The notes below the pieces were generated by a model, which saw only the letters and a program-made list of their open reading frames with translations, was not told the origin of the DNA and ran no database searches. Shown one piece after another: positions 49,957 through 58,361 of a stretch of DNA of 64,000 nucleotides. The stretch lies in NCBI GenBank assembly GCA_017463865.1, contig JAFTOI010000040.1, positions 1-64,000 on the forward strand. Reading direction: 5' to 3'. The stretch's first letter is position 1; every line of letters starts with the position of its first letter. This DNA comes from Clostridia bacterium (lineage in GTDB: Bacteria; Bacillota; Clostridia; Oscillospirales; CAG-272). The translations under genes and the position numbers were made by a program.

Positions 49957-52368
49957 TTATCCGAGCACCTCACCCGCGATGCGGGCGCCTTCGGCGGCGT
50001 CCTTCGCATAGTAGTCGGCGCCCACCATCTCGGCATACTCGGGCGTCAGCACCGCGCCGCCGACCATGACCTTGCAGTCGGCGCCGGCCGCACGCAGGGC
50101 GGTGATGGTTTCCTGCATGGCCTTGACGGTGGTGGTCATCAGGGCGCTGAGCCCCACCAGCTTAATGTTGTGCTTCAGCGTCGCCTCAACGATCGCCTCG
50201 GGCGCAACGTCGCGGCCGAGATCAAGCACGGCGTAGCCGTAGTTCTCGAGCAGCATGCGCACGATGTTCTTGCCGATGTCGTGGATGTCCCCCTTGACGG
50301 TCGCCAGCAGGATCTGCCCGCGGGTCTGGGTCGAGCCGGTCGAGGTGGCGCGGATGACCTCGAAGCCCGACTTGGCCGCGTCTGCGGCAGCAATCAGCTG
50401 GGGCAGGAAGAGCCGGCCCTGCTCGAACCGCGCGCCCACCTCGTCCAGCGCCGGAATGAGATGGCCGTTGATGACCTCCATCGGGTCAAGCTTGGTCAGC
50501 ATGGCGGTGACCGCCTCGGCGGCCTCCTTCTTTCGGCCGGTGAGGATGTAGCCGGTCAGGCCCTGCGCGGCTTCCTCGGGCTGTGCGGGGGCGGCTGCGG
50601 CAGGAGCTCCCGTCGGGAGCGCGGCCAGCGTCGGCGCGGCCTCGATGTAGCCGACCGCACCGGCGTCTTGCCCGTTCAGTACGCGGTAAGATGCTACGGC
50701 AGCGCGGTAGGCGGGGGCGAGCGGATTGAGGATGGGCATATCCAGCCCCGCGCCGAAGGCGGCGGCGAGGAAGTTGGCGTTCAGTACCTCGCGGGCGGGC
50801 AGGCCGAAGGAGACATTGCTGACGCCCAGTACAGTGCGCAGGCCCAGCTCGCGCTTGACCATCGACACGGCGCGCAGGGTCTCGCGCACCAGCGCCTGAT
50901 TGGTCGAGGCGGTGAGGGTCAGGCAGTCGATGAGCACATCCTCGCGCGGGATGCCGAGGGCGACCGCCCGGTCGAGGATGCGCGCGGCGATGGCAAAGCG
51001 CTCCTCGGCGGTGTCGGGAATGCCGTTTTCGTCCAGCGTCAGGCCGACGACGGCCGCGCCGTACTTCTTCGCAATGGGCAGAACGGCGGCGAGGCTCTCT
51101 TCCTTGCCGTTGACCGAGTTGATGATCGGCTTGCCGCAGTAGACGCGGCAGGCGGCCTCGATGGCGGCGGGGTCGGAGCTGTCGATCTGCAGGGGCAGGG
51201 GCGACACGGCTTGGATCGCGCTGACCAGACGGCGCAGGACGGCCGCTTCGTCCAGCTCGGGCAGACCGGCATTGACGTCGAGGATGTCAGCCCCCGCCTC
51301 CTGCTGGCTGATGGCTTCGCTGACAACGTAGGCGTCGTCACCGGCGCGAAGCGCCTCTTTGAGCCGCTTTTTGCCGGTCGGATTGATGCGCTCGCCGATG
51401 ACGGCAACGTCGGGGCCGTTCAGCTCGACAGTGCGGCCGGTGCCGGTGAAGACAGTGCGGCGAACGGGGGTACGGGGCGCGGGCGTTGTCGCGTTAAGCA
51501 TCGCACGCAGACCGGCGATAAAGGCGGGATTCGTGCCGCAGCAGCCGCCGAAGATCGTCACGCCGTCACGGGCAAGGCCGGCGCAGGCGTCGACGAACTC
51601 GGTGGGCGTCACATCGTAGACCGTGTGACTGCCGCCGCAGCCGCAGGCATCATCATCGCAGTTGACGATGCGGGGCAGTCCGGCGTTGGGCTGTACCATG
51701 ACCGGAACGGTGGCGTAGTCGAGGATCTCGCGCACCAGCGGCGCGGCCTCGGTAGGCCCGAGCGAACAGTTGAGGCCGACGGCGTCAGCGCCCAGTGCCG
51801 ACAGCGTGACGGCGGCCGTCTTCGGATCAGTGCCGAGGAAGGTGCGGCCGTCGGCCGAGAAGGTCATGGTCACAAAGACGGGCAGGTCGCAGTTCTCCTT
51901 GGCGGCCAGCAGAGCGGCCTTGGCCTCGAGCAGATCGGACATCGTCTCGATCAGCACAACATCCGCGCCCGCCGCCGCACCGGCGCGAACTGTCTCGGCG
52001 AAAAGGGCGTAGGCCTCATCAAAGCTGAGCGTGCCCAGCGGCTCAAGCAGCGCGCCGGTCGGGCCGACGTCGAGCGCGACCGCCTTTGCGCCCGCCTCAC
52101 GGGCAAGCTTGACCGCGGCGGAAACGACAGCCTCAACGGTGAGGTCAGCTCCGCCGCCCTCAGCCAGCTTACGCGCGTTCGCGCCGAAGGTGTTGGCCGT
52201 GATGACATCAGCGCCCGCCGCGACATACTCGGCATGGATCGAGCGGACAATGTCGGGATGGGTGAGGTTGAGCCGCTCGGGCAGCTCGCCTGCGCGCAGG
52301 CCGCGCGCCTGCAGCATGGTGCCCATGGCACCATCGAAAAGAAGGAATCGGTCGGGAGAAATGGTCAT
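49957..52368 (-). CDS. metH: Cobalamin-dependent methionine synthase (short form)
   Basis: An 803-residue methyltransferase that makes methionine from homocysteine and methyl-THF through methylcobalamin. Parts: homocysteine/zinc domain 1-300 (LFDGAMGTMLQARGL, GLNCSLGP and the zinc GGCCGTNP), pterin-binding domain ~325-590 (VIGERINPTGKKRLKEAL, QIDSSDPAAIEAA, INSVNGKE), a Pro/Ala linker, cap domain, and B12-binding domain ~640-803 with GDIHDIGKNIV (the Asp-x-His-x-x-Gly loop). It lacks the C-terminal AdoMet reactivation domain of the E. coli enzyme, a common state in Clostridia where a separate activator is used. It lies next to the B12-riboswitch uptake pair. Confidence 0.95.
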   Translation of the reverse strand: MTISPDRFLLFDGAMGTMLQARGLRAGELPERLNLTHPDIVRSIHAEYVAAGADVITANTFGANARKLAEGGGADLTVEAVVSAAVKLAREAGAKAVALDVGPTGALLEPLGTLSFDEAYALFAETVRAGAAAGADVVLIETMSDLLEAKAALLAAKENCDLPVFVTMTFSADGRTFLGTDPKTAAVTLSALGADAVGLNCSLGPTEAAPLVREILDYATVPVMVQPNAGLPRIVNCDDDACGCGGSHTVYDVTPTEFVDACAGLARDGVTIFGGCCGTNPAFIAGLRAMLNATTPAPRTPVRRTVFTGTGRTVELNGPDVAVIGERINPTGKKRLKEALRAGDDAYVVSEAISQQEAGADILDVNAGLPELDEAAVLRRLVSAIQAVSPLPLQIDSSDPAAIEAACRVYCGKPIINSVNGKEESLAAVLPIAKKYGAAVVGLTLDENGIPDTAEERFAIAARILDRAVALGIPREDVLIDCLTLTASTNQALVRETLRAVSMVKRELGLRTVLGVSNVSFGLPAREVLNANFLAAAFGAGLDMPILNPLAPAYRAAVASYRVLNGQDAGAVGYIEAAPTLAALPTGAPAAAAPAQPEEAAQGLTGYILTGRKKEAAEAVTAMLTKLDPMEVINGHLIPALDEVGARFEQGRLFLPQLIAAADAAKSGFEVIRATSTGSTQTRGQILLATVKGDIHDIGKNIVRMLLENYGYAVLDLGRDVAPEAIVEATLKHNIKLVGLSALMTTTVKAMQETITALRAAGADCKVMVGGAVLTPEYAEMVGADYYAKDAAEGARIAGEVLG

Positions 52369-52399
52369 GGTGTTTGCCTCGGTTCTTTAGGAATGTACC

Positions 52400-52428
52400 A
52401 TTATAACACGAAAAAGCACAAGATGCAA
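52400..52428 (-). promoter_or_regulatory. Promoter of metH
   Basis: Minus-strand TTGCAT (52423-52428), 17 nt, TATAAT (52400-52405). The leader to the start codon is short and has no cobalamin or SAM riboswitch. Confidence 0.7.
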
Positions 52429-52433
52429 GAGGT

Positions 52434-52470
52434 TGGGGGAAAGATGCCGAAAAAGGCATCTTCCCCCCCG
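52434..52470. terminator. Hairpin after the 82-residue gene
   Basis: GGGGGAAAGATGCC and GGCATCTTCCCCCC around a 6-nt loop. There is no good T tract on the minus strand, so it may be a stability hairpin. Confidence 0.5.
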
Positions 52471-52474
52471 TCAC

Positions 52475-52723
52475 TTATGCAAAATATTCGCTGACGTCAG
52501 CGCGGTCATTGTACTGCTTGCGGACGCGGATTTCGATCGAGCCGTCGGGCAGCTCGGTCTCGTCGGTGATCTGGTAGCGCGTGCGGGCACGATCCATCGC
52601 GGCGCGGTAGCGGGCGATCTCGTCGCGGTTGGCGGCGGCCGCCTGCTCACGGGTGTAGCCGAAGTCCTCCTTCTGGGCGAAGACCAGCGTCTGATAAATG
52701 CAGGCCGATTTGACTCGTTTCAT
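52475..52723 (-). CDS. Small conserved protein of unknown function
   Basis: An 82-residue soluble protein starting MKRVKSACIYQTLVFAQKED, then a helix (YTREQAAAANRDEIARYRAAM) and a beta hairpin with IEIRVRKQYND. From memory, proteins with this start and ending occur in many Clostridia as short hypotheticals. GGAGGTGAACCC precedes the ATG. Its promoter (TTGCAA/TATAAT at 52822-52850) is standard. The function is unknown. Confidence 0.65.
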   Translation of the reverse strand: MKRVKSACIYQTLVFAQKEDFGYTREQAAAANRDEIARYRAAMDRARTRYQITDETELPDGSIEIRVRKQYNDRADVSEYFA

Positions 52724-52821
52724 GGGTTCACCTCCCTCTGCACTGTATCGTGCGGTGATGCAGAGAGATGATGTGCAAGCCACGCTGCGAATGCACTCCC
52801 GTGACGGAAATCCGTATACAT

Positions 52822-52850
52822 ATTATACCATATATGAAAGAAAATTGCAA
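52822..52850 (-). promoter_or_regulatory. Promoter of the 82-residue gene
   Basis: Minus-strand TTGCAA (52845-52850), 17 nt, TATAAT (52822-52827). Confidence 0.7.
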
Positions 52851-52880
52851 GCACGTGATTTTGCAAATTTTTGATGAACG

Positions 52881-52910
52881 AAAAAGATCCGCCCCGCAAG
52901 GGGGCGGATC
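52881..52910 (-). terminator. Terminator after the small membrane protein
   Basis: GATCCGCCCC and GGGGCGGATC around a 5-nt loop, followed on the minus strand by TTTTTCG. Confidence 0.8.
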
Positions 52911-52916
52911 CGGCGA

Positions 52917-53144
52917 TCAATCGTCGCCCAATTTCCATTCGTTTGGCGGGTTCAACTGGCGTTCCAGCCGTGCGACACGCTCTTCTGCCTCGCGCAGCCG
53001 CCGAAGCAGATTGGCGAGGAGGAAGTAGGCAATCGAGCCGAGGATGCTGGAGATTACATTGATGATGAAAGCGCCCCAGCTGCCGCCAACTAACCACGGA
53101 AATATCAGATTGAGTACACCAACAACGATCAGAAAGACCCGCAT
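52917..53144 (-). CDS. Small membrane protein with a coiled-coil tail
   Basis: A 75-residue protein with two close hydrophobic spans (VFLIVVGVLNLIFPWLVGG and FIINVISSILGSIAYFLLANLL) followed by a charged helix with heptad character (RRLREAEERVARLERQL). GGGAGGTGAGCC precedes the ATG. It starts 7 nt after the sugar-isomerase-like gene, so both are on one mRNA. I do not recognise a family. Confidence 0.6.
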   Translation of the reverse strand: MRVFLIVVGVLNLIFPWLVGGSWGAFIINVISSILGSIAYFLLANLLRRLREAEERVARLERQLNPPNEWKLGDD

Positions 53145-53151
53145 CGTTGGC

Positions 53152-53982
53152 TCACCTCCCCAGCGCCGCGACCTTGATCGCTCTCGCATAAGCCTGCGCG
53201 GCGAACTCCTCGATCGTCCACTCCGCATATGCATCATGCGTGTGTTTGTTCGGCTTGTTCTTGCAGGTCAGCTCGAAGGTGAGGATGCCCTCGTAGCCGT
53301 GGCGGTTGATGCGCGCCATGATGCCCGCCCAGTCGGCGATGCCGTCGAAGGGGAGCAGGTGCGCGTCGTCGTGCCAGGTGACGACGTTGGGGTCGGTCAT
53401 GCCCATGTTGTCGTTGAAGTGGGTGGCGACCAGCTTGTCACCGTAGAGGGCCATCATGTCCCGGCTGAAGTTGTAGCACATCTCATGCCCCGTGTCCCAG
53501 CAGAAGCCGACTGCAGACGAGCCGCCAAGATCCTGCATGATCTTGGCCAGATACTCCGGCCCCTCGACATTCTCGAAGCCCAGCTTGACGCCGGCCTTCT
53601 CGGCCGCCTCGACGAGGCGTGCGTAGCGAGTGATGCCGAGGTCGGTGGGGTTATGCTTATCCATGCCGATGATGGGATGCACGACCATGACCGGCACGTC
53701 CACCTTGGCGCAGTCGTTGACGCAGGCGATGAGCATGTCGGTGACCGCCTCGCCCTCGTCGCCCTCCTCCCACATTTTATGCACCTTGGTGAAGGGGGAG
53801 TGGATCGACTGATAGATCAGCCCCTCGCGCGCGATGGTGTTCGCCCATCCCTCGACGTCACAGCCCTCGCCCCAGCCGGTGAAGCAGGCGTCAAAGCCCG
53901 CCGCCGCGACCGCCTTCGCCGCGACCTCGACCGGCTGGCCGTAGCCCATCCCGAGGTCAACGCCCAATTTATACTTGCCCAT
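53152..53982 (-). CDS. Sugar phosphate isomerase/epimerase-like TIM-barrel protein
   Basis: A 276-residue xylose-isomerase-like barrel (AP_endonuc_2 superfamily). Metal-binding acidic and His residues stand at the expected strand ends: HSPFTKVHKMW, VMVVHPIIGMDKHN, KLGFENVEGPEYL (Glu), FCWDTGHEMC (Asp/His), VATHFNDNMG (His), WHDDAHLLPFDG, and GYEGILTFELTC (final Glu). Members convert ketoses or inositol derivatives; the substrate is unknown. The start at 53982 has AAAGGAG. Its promoter has its -35 inside the loop of the upstream lipoprotein gene's terminator, and its leader is duplicated 985 bp away. Confidence 0.85.
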   Translation of the reverse strand: MGKYKLGVDLGMGYGQPVEVAAKAVAAAGFDACFTGWGEGCDVEGWANTIAREGLIYQSIHSPFTKVHKMWEEGDEGEAVTDMLIACVNDCAKVDVPVMVVHPIIGMDKHNPTDLGITRYARLVEAAEKAGVKLGFENVEGPEYLAKIMQDLGGSSAVGFCWDTGHEMCYNFSRDMMALYGDKLVATHFNDNMGMTDPNVVTWHDDAHLLPFDGIADWAGIMARINRHGYEGILTFELTCKNKPNKHTHDAYAEWTIEEFAAQAYARAIKVAALGR

Positions 53983-54014
53983 ATGTAGTCTCCTTTCAAG
54001 CGCAGAAGCGCGTC
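53980..54014. repeat. 35-bp direct repeat, copy 1 (isomerase leader)
   Basis: CATATGTAGTCTCCTTTCAA plus AGCGCAGAAGCGCGTC-type sequence covers the ribosome site and start codon of the isomerase gene. It recurs at 54965-54999 with one mismatch. Confidence 0.8.
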
Positions 54015-54021
54015 TGTGTCC

Positions 54022-54050
54022 AGTATACGCAAAATCCCCCCATTTGTCAA
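54022..54050 (-). promoter_or_regulatory. Isomerase promoter with its -35 in a terminator loop
   Basis: Minus-strand TTGACA (54045-54050), 17 nt, TATACT (54022-54027). The -35 lies in the loop of the terminator 54031-54067. Confidence 0.75.
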
Positions 54051-54067
54051 GAGGATGGGGGGATTTT
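54031..54067 (-). terminator. Terminator of the lipoprotein gene at 54.1 kb
   Basis: AAAATCCCCCCAT and ATGGGGGGATTTT with an 11-nt loop that contains TTGACA on the minus strand. Confidence 0.8.
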
Positions 54068-54079
54068 GGAAAAAAACAG

Positions 54080-54967
54080 TCAAGATGTTTCGGACACTTC
54101 GCCAAACGTCAGGTCGCGCATCTCTTCGGCTTTGGCGATCAGCCGTCGGAACCGATCGTTCATTTGCGATTCGCTGCCGCCGGCCATCGTCAGATATCCA
54201 GATGTTTGGTCACGGAAGCCGACATAAATACACCGCTCACCTGTAACCAGCGCATCACGGGGCACAAACTGCCGCTCAACGGGAATATACACGGCATCCG
54301 GCTCAGAGGTTAATTTGTAATTGAACGGACGAGAGACATGATACGCCCAACCAGACCACCAATCATGTGCGCTCTCCGCACGCTTTCCTGTGTCATCGAC
54401 ATAAACCGTGTCTGCCTTACCCTGTAAAGTAAATGTACCGGATGGAGCATCACCCCCATAGACCCAATCCAAATTATCTGTCGTATAATCATACAATATC
54501 GGCTGTTCCGTGTACATAGCAGGGTTATACATTGTTGTGGAAATCGTTCCTTCCGGAAATTCGAGTTCGATTGATGGGATCATGATCTCAAACGGCAGAT
54601 CCCAAATCAATAGTTCTCCGCTGTTTAGGACAGGGTCAAACAGGAAAATTGCTACCTCAAAGCTGTCCTTGATCTCCGCCAGATCACCACCTAATGTAAG
54701 ATTGATCGGCGGATGCGATTCATCGACGACAGGTGCAACCCGATCCCATCCCGGGGGGAAAGTCGAATCTACTGGAATTTTCGCTGTTGTTTCTTCTTTT
54801 ATTTCTTCGGGAATTGTGGTTGTTTCAGTTATTCCGATCTCTACTTCCACTTTTTCAGTTGTGTCAGGATCAAGTACTGATTCAGAAGAGAGCGAATGAT
54901 GACATGAAGAGAACACAAAACAAATAAAAACGCAGAGAATAATTCGATATAAGAAACGGGAACTCAT
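54080..54967 (-). CDS. Lipoprotein, paralog of the frameshifted neighbour
   Basis: A 295-residue lipoprotein: IILCVFICFVFSSC with Cys about residue 22, a Thr/Glu/Ile linker (ITETTTIPEEIKEE), and a mature domain of unknown type. Stretches such as DNLDWVYGGDAPSG and FVPRDALVTGERCIY, then GGSESQMNDRFRRL, match the neighbouring gene's QGLDWIYGAKLSA, FIPRAELTV and GGAESQLADRI, so the two are paralogs. This copy is AT-richer. It is flanked by 35-bp direct repeats, the downstream copy being the isomerase leader and the upstream copy its own start region. The function is unknown. Confidence 0.7.
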   Translation of the reverse strand: MSSRFLYRIILCVFICFVFSSCHHSLSSESVLDPDTTEKVEVEIGITETTTIPEEIKEETTAKIPVDSTFPPGWDRVAPVVDESHPPINLTLGGDLAEIKDSFEVAIFLFDPVLNSGELLIWDLPFEIMIPSIELEFPEGTISTTMYNPAMYTEQPILYDYTTDNLDWVYGGDAPSGTFTLQGKADTVYVDDTGKRAESAHDWWSGWAYHVSRPFNYKLTSEPDAVYIPVERQFVPRDALVTGERCIYVGFRDQTSGYLTMAGGSESQMNDRFRRLIAKAEEMRDLTFGEVSETS

Positions 54968-54999
54968 ATGTATTCTCCTTTCAAGCGCAGAAGCGCGTC
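54965..54999. repeat. 35-bp direct repeat, copy 2 (lipoprotein leader)
   Basis: One mismatch to 53980-54014; supplies the ribosome site and ATG of the lipoprotein gene at 54967. Confidence 0.8.
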
Positions 55000-55015
55000 G
55001 TGGTTTCCGGCAAGA

Positions 55016-56370
55016 TCAGCCTATCGGCGTTGTACCGGGCAGAGGAGTGTACATCCAGTCAGACATCGTCCCGGGTGGGGCGGTCGTTACGGCCGTCGTG
55101 CCGGGCGACTGTCCTCTTCCCTGTGTCGCCAAAAATGCTTCCATTGCATCATAGAACGCCCAGACTTCGGTTTCGTTCATGAAAAAGCTGTACTGCATCA
55201 GTGCGCGGTTGGTCTCTGCGGGCAAAGTGAGGATCGTCTCGCCCTGCCAGACAAGCATTGATTCTGTGGGAAAGTGGCTGAGAATCAGGGTCTCGCCCTC
55301 TTTTGTGGTCAGAGTGATATCCCGCCAGAAATAGCTGGCGTGTTTGCCCGCTGTATAAGCCGCACTTGCTTCGCCGGGGAAAACGTACTCGGCATAGACG
55401 GGATTCTGGGGCACTTCGCTCTGCCGCAGCAGAGCCAGCAAAGCCTCTATCTCAGCCGGAGCGTCACTCTCCCGGGGGGCGATGGCGCCAACCGACTCGG
55501 ATGGCCCGGTGTAGCTGACCGACGCCAGCTCAGCCGCCGAGACAACACCATAGCGGGCGAGCAGGTCATCCAGTGTGTAGCCTGTCCCGGCATAGTGGGA
55601 GAAGCGCCAGAGCGTCGTGCTGTCTTTGCAGTAGAGCCCGTCGCCGTGGCTGATATCGGCATGTTCTGCCTCTGCCGAGGGCAGGCGGCGATAGACCGCT
55701 TCAAGCCCGCCGAGCGGCACGGTCCGTGTCGCGTAGGCATAATCCCAGACCAGGCGGAGCGCCGCCGCCGAATACACAATCCGATCGGCCAACTGCGATT
55801 CTGCGCCGCCCCAGACGGCGCAGGTGCCATCCCCGCTTGGCTGGGCAAGAAAGATGCAGTCTCCCCGACAGTCAACTCAGCCCGCGGGATAAAGCTGAGC
55901 AAGTCCTGATATTTGTCAAAGAGATACGTGCGCTGTCGGGAGATAAACAGATCATTGTAGCTGCCGAAGCCGATCCTTCTGTTTCCCTGACTCCAAACCG
56001 GGCAGATATAGCAGTCATCCAGCAGAGTCACATCATCTGCCGACAGTTTTGCGCCATAGATCCAATCGAGTCCCTGCACGGCATAACGGGTAATGCTGAG
56101 CGCCTTATCGTGCCAGACCCACGCGATGCCCGTGTCGGTCGCCGAATCATAGTCATAGAGGATGCTCCGCACGTCGTCCAGCCCCCAGTTGGGCAGATCT
56201 GCCATTTTGATCGTCCCGACCGACGGCACAAACTTTGCCTCAGTCTCGGGGGCAGCGGCCGTCTCAGCCGCCGTTGTCACTTCCGCCGTCGTCTCCGCCG
56301 GCGCACCGTCGGTGTGCGCACAGCCGCAGAGCAGTGCGGCGAGAAGCAGGATCGCGGTCAATCGCTTCAT
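55016..56370 (-). pseudogene. Lipoprotein gene broken by one frameshift
   Basis: One gene of about 450 codons in two frames. It starts at 56370 (GGAGG upstream) with a lipoprotein signal (ILLLAALLCGC) and a Thr/Glu/Ala linker, and reads to FIPRAELTVG. A one-base change in the G4 run at 55863-55866 then moves the coherent reading to the other frame: GDCIFLAQPSGDGTCAVWGG, AESQLADRIVYSAAALRLVW, and on to TTPIG at 55016. The paralog at 54.1 kb supports this join (SGYLTMAGGSESQ against GTCAVWGGAESQ). The original frame runs on only as low-complexity Arg-rich junk to 55447. A phase-variable homopolymer, a decayed gene and an assembly error are all possible. Confidence 0.8.
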
Positions 56371-56441
56371 GTCAACGCCTCCTTATATTCCTTTACCTGT
56401 TAGACGTAAATTTTCCGATTTTGTTCCATCCGGATACCAAA

Positions 56442-56467
56442 ATCGGCGGGGCTTTCGCCCCGCCGAT
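56442..56467 (-). terminator. Terminator after the Cys/Gly-rich peptide gene
   Basis: ATCGGCGGGGC, a four-base loop and GCCCCGCCGAT, then TTTTGG on the minus strand. Confidence 0.8.
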
Positions 56468-56488
56468 GGTCAGTCTCCGTTCAGCGCA

Positions 56489-56611
56489 TTAGCCGCAGCC
56501 ACAGCCGCAGCCGTTGTTGTTGCAGGAAAAGAGGATGATGAGCAGGATGATGATGATCCATGCGCAGGAGTTGTTGTTGTCGAAGAGGTTGCAAAGGCAG
56601 CTGTTATTCAT
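56489..56611 (-). CDS. 40-residue membrane peptide with a Cys/Gly/Asn-rich character
   Basis: A short gene with GGAGATCACACC before the ATG and a strong terminator after it. The product is MNNSCLCNLFDNNNSC, then one hydrophobic span (AWIIIILLIILFSC), and the tail NNNGCGCGCG. This pattern of a small Asn/Cys N-terminus, a single span and a GCGCG tail resembles YjcZ-like sporulation peptides and other tiny Clostridia proteins, but I would not assign it. Both translation signals and terminator are present, so it is a real gene. Confidence 0.7.
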   Translation of the reverse strand: MNNSCLCNLFDNNNSCAWIIIILLIILFSCNNNGCGCGCG

Positions 56612-56733
56612 GGTGTGATCTCCTTCGAAAGTTGAATTTTTCGCAGGTGCTGCGGCTCGCCGGCTGGCTCGCCGCTGCCCTACACTACCATGATATGAGG
56701 CATGCCGAATTGTGTGCGTCGTTTGCTGTCAAA

Positions 56734-57369
56734 TTATTCGAGGGTCAGTCGGTCGGCGTTGAGAAATGCGTTGGCCGCGAGAACGCTGTCGGTGGGCAGC
56801 CGTGCCTCGGCGCCGCACTTCGCACAGCTGACGCGGACGCAGTCGTCGAGCACCTCGACCTCGTACTCCCCCTCGCCGTCGGCACAGCGGCAGTGGATCT
56901 CGCCCTCGGCCTCCAGCTCGCGGATGACGAAGAGGATGATGTCGTAGATCTGCGGGTCGGTCAGAGTCTGGGGCTGATGCAGCGCATCAAAGCTTTCCAC
57001 ACCCGCCTCCTCCATCAGCTCGAGCAGATCCAGCTCATTCTTGGCCAGGGCGGCCTTGACGTGGTTGGTCTCGCCGATGAAGCAGGCGTCGAGGTCGGAG
57101 TAGGGGCAGGAGAGGGTGAAGAGCTCCCGGCCGAAGAAAAGGTTCTCCGAAATGGTATACTGGTGGGGCTTGGGGCATAAAATGCAGGGGACGGTAAGGC
57201 GGATTTTGGCGTCGCGGCCGCGCTGGATGACCAGCTCGCTCTCGCCGCAGTCGCACTTGAGCTTGAGCATGTCGCCCGAGAGGGCGAAGAAGCCGACCGC
57301 GCTCATGATGCCGGCACCGCAGTGCGGGCATCGGTAGGCAATGGTGGTTTGTTTAGGTGAGATGACCAT
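56734..57369 (-). CDS. CpXC-type zinc-ribbon protein
   Basis: A 211-residue protein with repeated Cys pairs: YRCPHCGAGI, LKCDCGES, PCILCPKP, HCRCADG and VSCAKCGAEARL. It fits the short zinc-binding CpXC proteins of Firmicutes with unknown function. The middle is helical (NELDLLELMEEAGVES). The promoter TTGACA/TATAAT (57412-57441, spacing 18) is the part that is duplicated at the far side of the adjacent AT-rich island. The ribosome site is weak (GGAAAT). Confidence 0.72.
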   Translation of the reverse strand: MVISPKQTTIAYRCPHCGAGIMSAVGFFALSGDMLKLKCDCGESELVIQRGRDAKIRLTVPCILCPKPHQYTISENLFFGRELFTLSCPYSDLDACFIGETNHVKAALAKNELDLLELMEEAGVESFDALHQPQTLTDPQIYDIILFVIRELEAEGEIHCRCADGEGEYEVEVLDDCVRVSCAKCGAEARLPTDSVLAANAFLNADRLTLE

Positions 57370-57408
57370 TGTTCTATTTCCTTTGTTCGTGATGGTATCA
57401 GTATATTG

Positions 57409-57443
57409 TACATTATATCATTTTGCTATACGATTTGTCAATG
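57409..57443. repeat. 35-bp direct repeat, left copy (island edge)
   Basis: TACATTATATCATTTTGCTA continuing to ACGATTTGTCAATG; contains the -10 to -35 promoter region of the CpXC gene. It recurs at 59575-59609 with two mismatches. Confidence 0.85.
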
Positions 57444-57501
57444 TTATAAGCAGTAAAATGGGGGAATACGATTGTTTTAAAAACAAAAATTATAAAAATA
57501 C

Positions 57502-57530
57502 TTGACAAAAAAATATTAATATAGTACAAT
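57502..57530 (+). promoter_or_regulatory. Promoter of the C39-type protease gene
   Basis: TTGACA (57502-57507), 17 nt, TACAAT (57525-57530), in very AT-rich DNA. Confidence 0.75.
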
Positions 57531-57574
57531 ACAAATGGAACCAAATTTGTTTACCAATGGAAAGGAGAAAAAAT

Positions 57575-58354
57575 ATGTTCAAATTCAAAATTTGCTCGTT
57601 GTTGTTGGTTATATCTTTAATTGGTGGGGCATGTCTTCCTGCAAATGCAATTGATTATCATGATGTCCCTGTAGATGGTTCAAACTATGATATCATCACG
57701 CAGAACAAAACTGACTCTTCATACGCTGGTTTTAGTGGCGTCTTATTGCCGTCCACCCCCACAAAAAATGTTATTGTGCCAAATGGTGATGTGGTAGACG
57801 AAAATGATATTGCATCACCGTACTTGTTTGATCCAACTTGGTATCAATTAGACAATATGAGTTCGTTTATTTATTACGCACAGGAAACAAATTATTCTTG
57901 CACTGCTGCCTGTGCACGAATGGCCTTGAGATACTTAACAGGGAATTACTATACCGAAGAAACCGTGCGCGAAGGATGCAAAGTTGCTAAAGACGGTGGA
58001 GCTCTGAGTGATGTAGTAGAGTATGTGAATGCAGAGTTGGATCAAGTTAATTATTCGTATATTGAGTATGCAACCAAAACATTTGTGAAGGATAATCTTT
58101 ATACTGCAATCGTAACTAAGGATGCGCCAGCAATTATCGCAGTTTGCGAATCGACGGAAGATGGATGGCCTTTTGATTTACCTGTACATGCAGTGACGAT
58201 TTATTCTATAACATCAACGAAAAGTGACGTTGCAATTGCTGATCCGTGGGGAGGGTATGTTAGTAGTACTTCGCCATATAGATGGTTTGATATGTCGATG
58301 AACGACCTGTATGCAGCACATAGTGTTGTTGGTTTGGCGGGATTCATTTACTAA
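57575..58354 (+). CDS. Secreted C39-like papain-fold cysteine peptidase
   Basis: A 259-residue protein with a signal peptide (FKICSLLLVISLIGGACLPANA) and a mature C39_2-type domain. The catalytic Cys lies in the motif TNYSCTAACARMALRYL, the His in FDLPVHAVTIYSI, and the Asp in VAIADPWGGYV. The middle has helical EETVREGCKVAKDGG. It could cut bacterial double-glycine leader peptides in a secreted form, or act as an effector or defence peptidase. AAAGGAG precedes the ATG at 57575; an upstream ATG is too close to the promoter. Codon use is AT-rich, unlike its neighbours. A lipoprotein gene follows. Confidence 0.85.
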   Translation: MFKFKICSLLLVISLIGGACLPANAIDYHDVPVDGSNYDIITQNKTDSSYAGFSGVLLPSTPTKNVIVPNGDVVDENDIASPYLFDPTWYQLDNMSSFIYYAQETNYSCTAACARMALRYLTGNYYTEETVREGCKVAKDGGALSDVVEYVNAELDQVNYSYIEYATKTFVKDNLYTAIVTKDAPAIIAVCESTEDGWPFDLPVHAVTIYSITSTKSDVAIADPWGGYVSSTSPYRWFDMSMNDLYAAHSVVGLAGFIY

Positions 58355-58361
58355 AATAGAC

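Noticed and set aside
50170..52494. Open frame antisense to metH
   Set aside because: metH on the minus strand has all domain motifs; the antisense product is Gly/Asp/Arg-rich and starts without a ribosome site.
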